Shown here: piece by piece, positions 53,977-63,932 of the stretch
How the letters are laid out: each line of letters starts with the position of its first letter
Numbering within the stretch: the stretch's first letter is position 1
Source: Acinetobacter sp. WCHAc010034
GTDB lineage: Bacteria > Pseudomonadota > Gammaproteobacteria > Pseudomonadales > Moraxellaceae
DNA length: 64,000 nt
Assembly: GCF_001696615.3 (NCBI RefSeq)
Contig: NZ_CP032279.1
Span: forward strand, 992,001-1,056,000
Direction: 5' to 3'
Made by a program: the position numbers and the translations under genes
Notes under the pieces: generated by a model
Seen by the model: only the letters and a program-made list of their open reading frames with translations
Told to the model about the DNA's origin: nothing
Database searches by the model: none

Positions 53977-55506
53977 TTAAGCCTGCACCATTTGCACAAC
54001 CGCCAGACGGCCGCCGTCTTCCTTGGACAGCAGAATTTGCGCGCCGTCGCTCAGCTCAATTTTACTTCCAATCGGAATCGCTGTTTTTGCGGCGGCGTCA
54101 GTTAAATCAGGAAGGCCTTCATTCACCAGCCACCAGCGCTCATCATGCAGCACAAAATAGCCTTTGCGCCGGGTTTGTTCCGGCGCCAGCCGTTCATTCG
54201 GCGCAATCATATTATTGGCATGCCAAGCATATAAAGACTGCCCCGGCCAGACCATCAGGCGGTGGTTATCGGGCCGGAAGCTGCCCCCTTGGCGCGCGGA
54301 ATACAGATTCAAAACCGGCAGCTTTCCTGAAAAAGGCGTATGGCAAAATGGGCACCGGGGCTTGGTCGTATTGTCAAATACATACCATTTATGGCTGCAG
54401 GCGGCATTTTGGCAGGGCTGAATCAAGTCAACCGTTTTCACCAAAGCAGTTTCCCAGTCATTTGCGGAAGGGCGCTTGGCCGGGTCATGCAGGCCGTCAA
54501 TAAAGCTTTTATTGAATAATTCCGTTAAATAAGGCCCTGAAACGCTATAGGGAATTTGGCTTGGATCGGCCCAGGGAAGCTGGGAAGCCTTAAGCTGCTC
54601 TGCGCGCACCCGGTTGCTCGGGTCAGCAGGATGCTCTACAAATAAGGATTGCCCGCCCATGCTTAAGTTTTCATCTTTCTGCGGGTCGTCCATATCGTGG
54701 ATTTTTCCACCACGCAGCGGATGGCGGTAAAGCAGATACATATAGATCAGCACCGCCAGCGCATGCTTATCGGTTGCTATGCTGGGCAGAGAGCGGCTGG
54801 GGTCTTCTTTGGACAGATGGCTGGTCATCACCACTTCAGGCGCAATAAAGTCCGGTGTTCCAACGACATCCGGCGGATATTTTCCCGGCACAACCAAGCC
54901 GTCCACATCAATGACGCAGGCGCTGCCTGTGACCGGATCGATAAGCACGTTTTTGTAGGACAAATCTGAATGCGCCAGCCCGGCTGCATGCATGCGGCGC
55001 ACGGCGCGTGAAATCTGAATGCAGATTTTAAGGTAGTTCAGCCATGTGCCTTTTTCGCGCTCATCTAAAAACCGGTTTTGATTATTGGCGCTGGCAAACC
55101 ATTTGCCTTCTTTTTCCTTGCCTTGAATTTTCAGAAAATCGTTATTCTTCGAGCCATATTCAAAAAAGAACTGCTGTTTATAGGCTGGAGCGGTAATGCC
55201 CAATAAATTGTTGTATTCAACCAAGCCGTCCGGCCAGCAGAAAATATTTTTCCAGTAGGCGCCGCCCGCGCCGTTAAAAATGCCATTCCATTTATTGCCG
55301 ACAATTTCTTTCAGGCGGTCTTTCTGCTGTTCAAGCGCAGCTTTGGATTCATAGAATTTATTCTTTTCCCTGCTGAAAAAGCAGACGACATAGCTTTTAT
55401 CCGGCGAGAAATAAACATCTTTCATGGCGCCGGAACCGATCACTTCATCCACAAATTCGATTGCGCGCCCATCTGTGGTTGTACATTTAATGATTTTTGC
55501 AGACAT
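53977..55506 (-). CDS. Ser/Thr protein kinase of the TerY triad
   Basis: A 509-residue cytoplasmic kinase. The Gly-rich loop is IGSGAMKDVYFSPD (23-36), the catalytic loop AHSDLSYKNVLID (H179, D181, N186), the DFG equivalent VIDVDGL (D200/D202), and the activation segment end GTPDFIAPEVV (216-226). A Zn ribbon follows, with two Cys in QNAACSHKW-type and RCPFCHTPF-type knuckles near 365-395. The last 110 residues (MVWPGQSLYAWH, KGYFVLHDERWWLVNEGLPD, PIGSKIELSDGAQILL) have an FHA-like look. It resembles YegI-type kinases. Partner PP2C phosphatase and TerY3 genes lie upstream, the arrangement called the TerY-P triad. Confidence 0.88.
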   Translation of the reverse strand: MSAKIIKCTTTDGRAIEFVDEVIGSGAMKDVYFSPDKSYVVCFFSREKNKFYESKAALEQQKDRLKEIVGNKWNGIFNGAGGAYWKNIFCWPDGLVEYNNLLGITAPAYKQQFFFEYGSKNNDFLKIQGKEKEGKWFASANNQNRFLDEREKGTWLNYLKICIQISRAVRRMHAAGLAHSDLSYKNVLIDPVTGSACVIDVDGLVVPGKYPPDVVGTPDFIAPEVVMTSHLSKEDPSRSLPSIATDKHALAVLIYMYLLYRHPLRGGKIHDMDDPQKDENLSMGGQSLFVEHPADPSNRVRAEQLKASQLPWADPSQIPYSVSGPYLTELFNKSFIDGLHDPAKRPSANDWETALVKTVDLIQPCQNAACSHKWYVFDNTTKPRCPFCHTPFSGKLPVLNLYSARQGGSFRPDNHRLMVWPGQSLYAWHANNMIAPNERLAPEQTRRKGYFVLHDERWWLVNEGLPDLTDAAAKTAIPIGSKIELSDGAQILLSKEDGGRLAVVQMVQA

Positions 55507-55541
55507 ACCTGAATTACCTGATACTCAATGCGTGATAGCTT

Positions 55542-57305
55542 TTATGCGCTGTTTTTGCTGCACAAGACCGCCATGGTGCGGTCATCATGGTGTCCGGGCG
55601 TGAAAAAGTGCATCCAGTCCAGCAGTGCTGAAGCGGCGTTTTCGGACTGCAGCAGCGACTCAATTTGCTGATGCAGCGCCTGCCATTTTTGCGGATTGCT
55701 GAGGCCGGCATCGGTTTCAAACAGCGGATCTGAAATGCCGTCCGTCATCAGCATGACCGCTTCCACATCTGCAAAGCAGCCGATTTTAATGCGGGCGCCC
55801 AGCTCCTGATGAATGCTCCGGTCTAAAAACTTGGTTTGCCCGGCATATTCGCCGCCATCGGCAGCATTCATCAAGCGCGCATGGCCCTGGCCATAGACCG
55901 AAATTGCGCCGTCACCGACAGAAAAGGCGCTGATAAAGGTTTTGCCGTTGTGCCGGCAGACCACCGCCGCCAGTAAAGTCGTTGCAAAAGCTTTTCCGGC
56001 CACGCCTAATTGCTGCGCATGCTGTTCTATTTGCGCAATGATGGAACGGTAAATTTCATAGTAGACATTGAAAAACTGCTGATTCAGCTTTTTAGCGATG
56101 GCATTGGTTCGCTCATCCTGAGCGCCAATCTGCCAGTTCCGGATATCTTCATTAATGACCGCAATGGTATATTCATTCAAGTAGCGCTGAAACTCATTCT
56201 GTACAATATCCACCGCAATGCGCGAGCCTTCACGCGAATATTCGGCGCTGCCGGCCCCATCCGCGACGGCAATCACTGACCACTGGCTGCCGGGGATATT
56301 GCAAATCCTGAAATCATCATCACGGAATGCGCCGCCATGCTCATGCGAACGCCCCCTTCGGCTGGCAGCCACAATTTTATAATCATCCAGATCAATGCTT
56401 TTAAAGTCAGCATGCGCTTTGGGAAATAATTGCCCGCCCTCAGGCTCTATGACTTTCCATAAGCTGCGCGGGTCTGGAATCACATTGATTTTGCAGCTGG
56501 CGGTGCGCGTCTCCTGATGCATACAGTACTGAAATGAAAATTCCAGTTCTTCGGCTTTTTCAGGCATGCCGTGGATCTGCTGCGTAGCGGCGTCAAAATA
56601 AAAATGCGCATAGGGAAACTTAAAGCTCTCCGCTTTGAACTGCACATCATCTGCAGCATGATTGGAGATAATCGAAAGCCTAGATTGATACGCTTGCCCG
56701 GCGCGCGCGTTATCGGCCTGGAATTTCGGATCATTAAAACTGGATTTATTAAACACGTCGGTGATCTCTGCCCTGCGGTTTTTTTCCGCTTCATCCTCTG
56801 CGCTGGATTCGCCCGGATGAGTTGGCGAAAGCGCTGAATTTTTATTAAGTTCTGCCGGTGAAAGCTCTGGGTGCGCAGCGCCTGACCCGGCTGATTCCGC
56901 ATCAGCCGAATTGGCTTGAAGCGCTGTCGCATCCGGCTGCTGTTCCTCTGCTTGCATGGCATGGCCCAGTCCGCCTTCGGCAGACGCGTGCTCATGAACA
57001 GAAGCATTTTCAGACACATGCAGCAGGCTTTGCTGCCCAGTCAATCGCACGGCCGCATCCGCAAGCCCTGCATCTGCACTTGCTGAATCATGCAAAAGCT
57101 CAGCCTGATTTTGAGCGCCGCATTCAGCATGCGCCGGCTCTGAAATTTCAGCCCTTAAACCCGCCGGCTGCAGGCGCAAGGCGCGCAGCAGCATGGACAG
57201 CTGGCTTAAATTTTCGTCCTGTGAAATATAGGCAACAAACTGATCCTGCAGCCCCAGCTCATTTTTTTCAAGCATCTGCTTAATCTTGCACTTCAATTCA
57301 GCCAT
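55542..57305 (-). CDS. PP2C-family protein phosphatase of the TerY triad
   Basis: A 587-residue protein. The start has AAGGGCGGAAA upstream. Residues 1-50 are helical (CKIKQMLEKNELGLQDQFVA), about 55-190 a low-complexity Ala/Glu/Ser/His linker, and about 215-300 a small beta domain resembling the Ig-like repeats of He_PIG type (IHGMPEKAEELEFSFQY). Residues about 310-587 form a PP2C domain with metal Asp residues in SVIAVADGAGSAEYSREGSR, FATTLLAAVVCRHNGK, ISAFSVGDGAISVYG, AVMLMTDGISDPLF and HHDDRTMAVLC. It should reverse the phosphorylation made by the kinase encoded next to it. Confidence 0.88.
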   Translation of the reverse strand: MAELKCKIKQMLEKNELGLQDQFVAYISQDENLSQLSMLLRALRLQPAGLRAEISEPAHAECGAQNQAELLHDSASADAGLADAAVRLTGQQSLLHVSENASVHEHASAEGGLGHAMQAEEQQPDATALQANSADAESAGSGAAHPELSPAELNKNSALSPTHPGESSAEDEAEKNRRAEITDVFNKSSFNDPKFQADNARAGQAYQSRLSIISNHAADDVQFKAESFKFPYAHFYFDAATQQIHGMPEKAEELEFSFQYCMHQETRTASCKINVIPDPRSLWKVIEPEGGQLFPKAHADFKSIDLDDYKIVAASRRGRSHEHGGAFRDDDFRICNIPGSQWSVIAVADGAGSAEYSREGSRIAVDIVQNEFQRYLNEYTIAVINEDIRNWQIGAQDERTNAIAKKLNQQFFNVYYEIYRSIIAQIEQHAQQLGVAGKAFATTLLAAVVCRHNGKTFISAFSVGDGAISVYGQGHARLMNAADGGEYAGQTKFLDRSIHQELGARIKIGCFADVEAVMLMTDGISDPLFETDAGLSNPQKWQALHQQIESLLQSENAASALLDWMHFFTPGHHDDRTMAVLCSKNSA

Positions 57306-57340
57306 TTTCCGCCCTTGTGATCAGTCCGCTGATAATATTC

Positions 57341-58393
57341 TTAGCCCTGTCCGCGCGTCAGGTCAAAGTCGCCGCCCGAAACCGAAAAGCTGATTTGACG
57401 CTGGCACCATGGGCAAACCGCATATTCGCTGTAGCCGTCATAGCACATCAGGCTGCCGCAGGCGCACATTGCAAAAGCCGTTTCCGCATAGCAGTGCGGA
57501 CAGCCTGCGCTGCCGTCCAGCACAGAGGTATTGATTTTGGCTTTTTCCGCAGCATGATCTGTCCAGCTGAAATAATCCTCGGAAATTCCAGTGCAGGCCT
57601 CTAGTTTAAAGTTATAAATATTGATGTTTAAATCTGACAGTTCGCCGTACTGCAGGCGCCGCGAATATTTCAGAATATAGGGGTGATGCAGTTTCTGGCA
57701 GCGCCCGACAATGGTGACAGTCCGGTCATCCGCCTTAGACTTGCGGAAAGTCAGGCGCTCTTTGGCAAGGTGCATGTAGCGCTCATCCAGCGGCAATAAA
57801 TCCTGCCGGTCCTGATGCTGCCCGACACTGATGCTCTGCGAAACGACGGAAGCGCTGATCCATTTGCATAAATTTTTCACATAGTCCTGATCAATCTGAT
57901 CGACTGAAATGCAGTGCTCTGTCAGCCTTTTGAGGATTGAAAAATCCACATCCTGGCCTAAGCCGATGGCAACCAGCGTCACTTTATTTTCATACTTGGC
58001 TTTCCAGCGGCTGATGGCGCCCTCATAATCATCGGTAGGACGCCCATCGGTAAATAAATACACCACCGGTTTCCAGTCGCCTTTCACATCTGCAGTGGTT
58101 TTAATCACAGAGCGCTCTATTTCCTTCGCCAAATGATCAAGCGCTTTCCCCAAATGCGTGCCGCCACCCAAGGGCAATTCACAGGCCTGATAGGCAAACA
58201 ATTCCGTCAAGGGTACAAGTGTTCTGACAATCCCGGCATAAGCAATCACCGAGACATACACTGTTTCCAAGGCATAAGGGTCTGTTCTCAGGCTGTTCAT
58301 AATGAAATCAACACCTTCTTGTACAGCTTGAAGCGGCTGACCGACCATTGACTCCGAGCAGTCAATGACGAAAAAAACAGGCAGTCGGCGCAT
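57341..58393 (-). CDS. terY3: TerY-like vWA protein with C-terminal zinc domain (TerY3)
   Basis: A 350-residue protein. The vWA domain (1-210) starts MRRLPVFFVIDCSESMVGQP (MIDAS D-x-S-x-S) and has LGGGTHLGKALDHLAKEI, VYLFTDGRPTDDYEGA and KLRTEHCISVDQ-type segments. The C-terminal domain (about 245-350) has Cys pairs in GCPHCYAETAFAMCACGSLM and EYAVCPWCQRQISF that would bind zinc. This domain (TerY-C) is typical of TerY proteins linked to a kinase and phosphatase. The gene follows terY2 after 84 bases that include a hairpin, and precedes the PP2C gene by 35 bases. Confidence 0.9.
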   Translation of the reverse strand: MRRLPVFFVIDCSESMVGQPLQAVQEGVDFIMNSLRTDPYALETVYVSVIAYAGIVRTLVPLTELFAYQACELPLGGGTHLGKALDHLAKEIERSVIKTTADVKGDWKPVVYLFTDGRPTDDYEGAISRWKAKYENKVTLVAIGLGQDVDFSILKRLTEHCISVDQIDQDYVKNLCKWISASVVSQSISVGQHQDRQDLLPLDERYMHLAKERLTFRKSKADDRTVTIVGRCQKLHHPYILKYSRRLQYGELSDLNINIYNFKLEACTGISEDYFSWTDHAAEKAKINTSVLDGSAGCPHCYAETAFAMCACGSLMCYDGYSEYAVCPWCQRQISFSVSGGDFDLTRGQG

Positions 58394-58445
58394 AATCTCA
58401 CCTAAGTTATATTGTTATCGCAGTTAATCATTAAAATAAATTAAT

Positions 58446-58470
58446 GCTGAAAGCCGGAATAGCTTTCAGC
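58446..58470 (-). terminator. Hairpin between terY2 and terY3
   Basis: GCTGAAAGC and its exact complement (58446-58454 against 58462-58470, loop of seven) lie eight bases after the terY2 stop, with ATTAATTTATTTT after it on the operon strand. A partial terminator or attenuator is plausible. Confidence 0.55.
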
Positions 58471-58477
58471 ACAGCGC

Positions 58478-59113
58478 TTAAAGAACCAGCTGGATTTCTG
58501 AGGGCGGCGGCGGCAAAGAAATAGAATCAGATACGCCAGCGCTGCTGCTTCCAGCCACGACACTGGCAGAAACCCATTTAAAGAAGCTGGAGAAAGCCGC
58601 CGAATCCATCGTGTCCAGCACAACCACCTGCTGGGTCAGCTGCAGCAAGGCTTCCGTTTTCGCCTTAGGCCCGGCAGCGCAGGCCACAATCGAAGCAAAA
58701 TTCATCTGCCTGATTTCCGGCGCAATCTGCTGAAAGGCATAGACGTCTGATGGCGAGCCGTCGGTCATTAAAAACAGCAGCGGGCGCCAGTCGCCCTTCT
58801 GTTCGGCTGAACTTTTTTTGACGTTCTGCTGCACTTCCGCAGCCAGCAGCTCCAAGGCCGCACCCATAAAAGTCGCGCCGACATTCGGAACATCAATATC
58901 AGCCAGCTGCACCTGATCCAATGGCGTTAAAGGCAGGTAAACCTTAGCTTCCATGTCAAAAGTAATCACGCTTAAATAAACGCTTTCCAAGGCATAAGGG
59001 TCTTGCCTGAGCGCGCTGAGCATGGACTGCAGGCCCACATTTACGGAATGGATCGGTTCGCCTCGCATAGAGCCGGAAGTGTCCAGCAGAATATAAACAG
59101 GTAAGCGGCGCAT
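58478..59113 (-). CDS. terY2: TerY-like vWA protein (TerY2)
   Basis: A 211-residue single vWA domain. The MIDAS motif is YILLDTSGSMRGEPIHSVN; the TF-type Thr is in NVGATFMGAALELLAAEV, and the third metal-site segment is LLFLMTDGSPSDVYAF. After the domain the protein ends SISLPPPPSEIQLVL, a tail shared with TerY1. vWA proteins scaffold partners through a bound metal ion. It is placed 13 bases after terX, as in the terY1-terX-terY2-terY3 order of R478-type clusters. Confidence 0.9.
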   Translation of the reverse strand: MRRLPVYILLDTSGSMRGEPIHSVNVGLQSMLSALRQDPYALESVYLSVITFDMEAKVYLPLTPLDQVQLADIDVPNVGATFMGAALELLAAEVQQNVKKSSAEQKGDWRPLLFLMTDGSPSDVYAFQQIAPEIRQMNFASIVACAAGPKAKTEALLQLTQQVVVLDTMDSAAFSSFFKWVSASVVAGSSSAGVSDSISLPPPPSEIQLVL

Positions 59114-59126
59114 TTTTATCTCTTCT

Positions 59127-59768
59127 TTACAGGTATTTTTTTAACCATTCTACAAAATTATCTGAAGCGGATGATGAACCCACCGCGTTGAATTTCCATT
59201 CGCTGTTTTCACGCACCAGCTCAGCAAAAAGCAGCGAGCGCTGCTGGTCATACTGCCCCTTTCCAGATAAATCAAACCGCACCATTTCCTTGCCGGAAGC
59301 ATCTACAGCGCGGATGAATGCATTCTGCACTTGCCCAAAATGCTGATTGTTTTTTGCGCCTTCATAAATCTGCACAATAAAGGCAATCTTATGAAAATCA
59401 CTGGAAAGATTGTTCAGCTTCACGACAATCTGCTCATCATCGCCATCGCCTGCCCCAGTACGGTTGTCGCCGGTCAGCCAAATATCCCCGGTACGGTGCT
59501 TTAAGTTATTGAAGTAAATCACATCACTGTTTTTCAGGGTGGGCTTGCCGCTGGCATCTCTGCCGACATCGCGCACTTTGCCGTCGGCATCGCATAAAAA
59601 AGCCACTACATCCAGATCATATTCGGCAGGCTGCCCGCCGAATAAGCCGCCCAGCAGGCCTTTCTTTTGCTCTGCAATATCCCATCCCAGACCAATGGTC
59701 ACCAGTGACAAATTATTCTGTGATTTTTCCAGCGTCAGGCCTTGCCCTTTTGCTAAGGTGATTCCCAT
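59127..59768 (-). CDS. terX: TerD-family protein TerX
   Basis: A 213-residue TerD-fold protein with AGGAA upstream of the ATG. Motifs: LAKGQGLTLEKSQNNLSLVT, GLGWDIAEQ, the insertion [72 protein letters not shown] and FAELVRENSEWKFNAVGSSS. The calcium-type acidic loop is intact, but the usual GQGYxGGL end is replaced by SASDNFVEWLKKYL. Its place between terY1 and terY2 supports terX. Confidence 0.9.
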   Translation of the reverse strand: MGITLAKGQGLTLEKSQNNLSLVTIGLGWDIAEQKKGLLGGLFGGQPAEYDLDVVAFLCDADGKVRDVGRDASGKPTLKNSDVIYFNNLKHRTGDIWLTGDNRTGAGDGDDEQIVVKLNNLSSDFHKIAFIVQIYEGAKNNQHFGQVQNAFIRAVDASGKEMVRFDLSGKGQYDQQRSLLFAELVRENSEWKFNAVGSSSASDNFVEWLKKYL

Positions 59769-59813
59769 TTTATTGTTCCTTTTTTATGCCAGTGTTAATT
59801 ATTAGTATGCTGC

Positions 59814-60452
59814 TTAAAGTACAACGTTTACTTCCGGAGGCGGCGGCGGAAGGTCATTCAGGCCGGTCACCTCTTTCTGCCCTGCATCCACTTTTTGGCT
59901 GCCGGCAGAAATGCTGGCGGAAACCCATTTAAAAAATGCTTTAATTGCGCTGCTGTCTGCTGTCGCCAGCTCTACAACAGCTTCCGCAATCTGCTTTAAC
60001 ACCGCAGTATCCGCATGCTGTCCGGCAGCACACGCAACCACCATGCCGGTTTTAACCTGCTTGAGTTTTTCAAAGCCTTTTTTCCAGTCATCCGTCGGCA
60101 CGCCATCGGTCATAATAAAGACCAGAGGCTTCCAGTCGCCGCGGGTCTCAGGCGTGGTTTTCTGCACTTCCTGACTGATCTTATCAGCCAGCAAAGCCAG
60201 CGCCTCCCCAAGCTGGGTTGCGCCTGCGGCCTGCAGCGCCGGCGGATTGAACATGGCAATTTCGGTGAGCGGCATTAACTGCTTCGCCGCTGTATCAAAA
60301 CTGATAATTGATAAAAAGGCAGTTTCCAAAGCATAGGGATCTTGACGCAGTGAAGAAACCAGCATTTCCACGCCATTTTTTACCGCTTCAATCGGCTCAC
60401 CCAGCATAGAACCGGAGGTATCCAATAATAAATAGACAGGTAATCTTCTCAT
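59814..60452 (-). CDS. terY1: TerY-like vWA protein (TerY1)
   Basis: A 212-residue vWA protein: MRRLPVYLLLDTSGSMLGEP with an intact MIDAS motif, LQAAGATQLGEALALLADKI, VFIMTDGVPTDDWKKG, MVVACAAGQHADTAVLKQIA. The end LNDLPPPPPEVNVVL is nearly the same as in TerY2. It is the first gene of the block; its ribosome site is a G-run (GGGGGG). The likely promoter is at 60543-60571. The order terY1-terX-terY2-terY3 is that of R478-type ter clusters, but here the PP2C and kinase genes are added at the end and no terW is present. Confidence 0.9.
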   Translation of the reverse strand: MRRLPVYLLLDTSGSMLGEPIEAVKNGVEMLVSSLRQDPYALETAFLSIISFDTAAKQLMPLTEIAMFNPPALQAAGATQLGEALALLADKISQEVQKTTPETRGDWKPLVFIMTDGVPTDDWKKGFEKLKQVKTGMVVACAAGQHADTAVLKQIAEAVVELATADSSAIKAFFKWVSASISAGSQKVDAGQKEVTGLNDLPPPPPEVNVVL

Positions 60453-60542
60453 CGCAGCCCCCCTTTTTTACTTTTTAGTTCATTTTCAGCTTTATTATCG
60501 GCCTTATATTAGCCTAAAAAAAACTATATAAACAAAGGTTTT

Positions 60543-60571
60543 TTTATATATTGAACATAAATATATGCCAA
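60543..60571 (-). promoter_or_regulatory. Probable terY1 promoter
   Basis: On the minus strand TTGGCA (60571-60566) and TATAAA (60548-60543) are spaced by exactly 17 bases. The start point would be near 60536, leaving a leader of about 80 bases. Confidence 0.6.
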
Positions 60572-60870
60572 TTTTTTCAAAAATCTAGATTTAACTTTGA
60601 GCTGAAAACCCTGCGCAGGCGCATAAGGCAAACTGTTCAAAAACAGCCCGCTTTAGGCTGAAGCTGGCTTGCATTTCATTTACAGTGCAAACGCTTAACT
60701 CGCCATGCAGGCTTGAATGAAAAACTGCAATAGCAGATTAATGAACCGGCCATTCCTTGGCTTTGCGCTTCATCTAATCTTGCATATTTTCTGCTGATTT
60801 ATTTTTTAACTGCAGGCCACGCAGCTGGAAAAGCCAATGCGCTTGAAGCTTCTGCATGAATTTCCAAAAT

Positions 60871-60903
60871 AAAAAAGGCCGCAATAAAGCGGCCTCTTTT
60901 TCA
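60871..60903 (-). terminator. groEL terminator
   Basis: GAGGCCGC-tttatt-GCGGCC with a TTTTTT run on the minus strand, 80 bases after the groEL stop. Confidence 0.85.
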
Positions 60904-60982
60904 CAATTAAATCAATTGCGGACAGCCAGCAAAATTCTAAATAGAATATTTAAAATTCAGCCCGCTGCTTTATGAGCGCAGA

Positions 60983-62635
<1,653 letters not shown>

Positions 62636-62684
62636 TTAAATTTTAATCAATTGTATTGCTTAAACAGCAAATGAATGTTCTGAA

Positions 62685-62975
62685 TTAACCTTCAAGAACC
62701 GCTAAAATATCAGACTCTTTCATTACCAACAGCTCTTCACCGTCAACTTTTACTTTTGTGCCGGCATAAGCGCCGAACAGCACGTTGTCGCCCACTTTTA
62801 CGTCTAAAGCGCGCACGCCATTGTCAGTAACTTTGCCATTGCCTACGGCAATGATTTCACCCTGAGCAGGCTGTTCAGCTGCTGAAGTGCTCAAGATCAG
62901 ACCACCCGCAGTTTTTGTTTCTTTTTCAACACGGCGAATAACAACGTTATCATGTAAAGGACGAATGTTGCTCAT
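62685..62975 (-). CDS. groS: Co-chaperonin GroES
   Basis: From [20 protein letters not shown] (ribosome site GGAG) the protein has 96 residues. The mobile loop that docks on GroEL is [19 protein letters not shown], and the roof and core follow ([20 protein letters not shown]). It lies directly upstream of groEL and shares its heat-shock promoter. Confidence 0.98.
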   Translation of the reverse strand: MSNIRPLHDNVVIRRVEKETKTAGGLILSTSAAEQPAQGEIIAVGNGKVTDNGVRALDVKVGDNVLFGAYAGTKVKVDGEELLVMKESDILAVLEG

Positions 62976-63070
62976 TTGAAACTCCATCAGACTAAGTCTT
63001 TTATACAGTGAAAAGATAATGGCTTTTTGAATTCCATTCGGCCATTATCAAAATAATTTCATGACACTTT

Positions 63071-63097
63071 TGTGGGGATGGAAAAAAGCGCTTCAAG
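63071..63097 (-). promoter_or_regulatory. Heat-shock (sigma-32) promoter of groES-groEL
   Basis: On the minus strand CTTGAAG (63097-63091) and CCCCACA (63077-63071) are spaced by 13 bases. The stretch CCATCCCCA also matches the E. coli groE promoter. The start point would lie about 90 bases ahead of groES. Confidence 0.75.
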
Positions 63098-63152
63098 GGC
63101 AAAATTAAAAAATATTTCCAATTCCGTGTTTTTTTTATGCGTTCCCGCGCTT

Positions 63153-63932
63153 TCATGGCTGCGCAGGCTGCTTCGGATGGGCTAAAAACAGCTGGCTGGC
63201 TTGATCAAAATAATAGTGCTCAACATCGCCCTGGCGGTTCAGGGTGTTGAAACTGTTCGGTAGGCCCTGATGCAGGCGGTAAGATGTCGCCGTCCCGGCG
63301 TGAATATCCAGCACAGGATGCGGCGCGCCCAAACGGTAAATCCGGTTTAAGTCATAGACCGCAGGCTGGTGCAAATGGCCATGCAGCAGACCATGCAGGC
63401 CGCTTTGGCTCCAGGTTTCCAGCGCCAGCCGGCCCAGCACCGGGCAGTCTTTTACGCCATGCGGATCATCCGGCGGCGTATAAAATGGCTGATGGGCTGC
63501 TATCAGCTTAAGCTTATGCGGCGGCGCCTGCTTTAACTGCTGATTAATCCATTGGATCTGTTCTAAGGAAATATGGCCGCGGGTATGGTAGCGGCGCCGG
63601 ATGCTGTTCACGCCCAGAATATAAAAATGCTCGGTTTCCAGCGCGCCTTCCAGGCTGCCGAAAAACAGCTGATAGCGGGCAAAGGGGCTGAATACCCGGT
63701 TCCATACATGGTACAGCGGAATATCATGATTGCCCGGCACCGCCAGATAGGGCAAATTCAGGCTCTCTAAAAACTGCCTGCAGGCAAAAAACTGCCCATA
63801 GCGCGCGCGCTGGGTTAAATCGCCGCTGATCACCGCCGCTTCTGGCGCATGTGTTTGGCAGAACTGCTGCAGCGCGCGGATGCAGGCCTGCTTTTCTGTG
63901 CCGAAATGCAGGTCAGACAGATGCAGCAGCAT
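63153..63932 (-). CDS. Calcineurin-like metallophosphoesterase
   Basis: A 259-residue two-metal hydrolase: DLHFG (7-11), SGDLTQRARYG, the central VPGNHDIPLYHVW, AAHQPFYTPPDDPHG and LLHGHLHQPAVYD. All five family motifs are intact. Relatives act on cyclic nucleotides (CpdA), nucleotide-sugars or other phosphoesters; this one is close in length to the CpdA/Icc group, but the substrate cannot be fixed. It stands upstream of groES on the same strand, with 160 bases between that hold the heat-shock promoter. Confidence 0.88.
   Translation of the reverse strand: MLLHLSDLHFGTEKQACIRALQQFCQTHAPEAAVISGDLTQRARYGQFFACRQFLESLNLPYLAVPGNHDIPLYHVWNRVFSPFARYQLFFGSLEGALETEHFYILGVNSIRRRYHTRGHISLEQIQWINQQLKQAPPHKLKLIAAHQPFYTPPDDPHGVKDCPVLGRLALETWSQSGLHGLLHGHLHQPAVYDLNRIYRLGAPHPVLDIHAGTATSYRLHQGLPNSFNTLNRQGDVEHYYFDQASQLFLAHPKQPAQP

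Larger units (their letters stand above)
60453..60982. other. Intergenic region between terY1 and groEL
   Basis: 530 bases hold the terY1 promoter (60543-60571), an AT-rich inverted repeat near 60525-60550 overlapping it, and the groEL terminator. The part from 60580 to 60870 shows no gene or clear RNA structure. Confidence 0.5.

Noticed and set aside
60525..60550. AT-rich inverted repeat upstream of terY1 as a terminator
   Set aside because: It overlaps the -10 of the likely terY1 promoter and has no G/C stem; it is better seen as promoter sequence.
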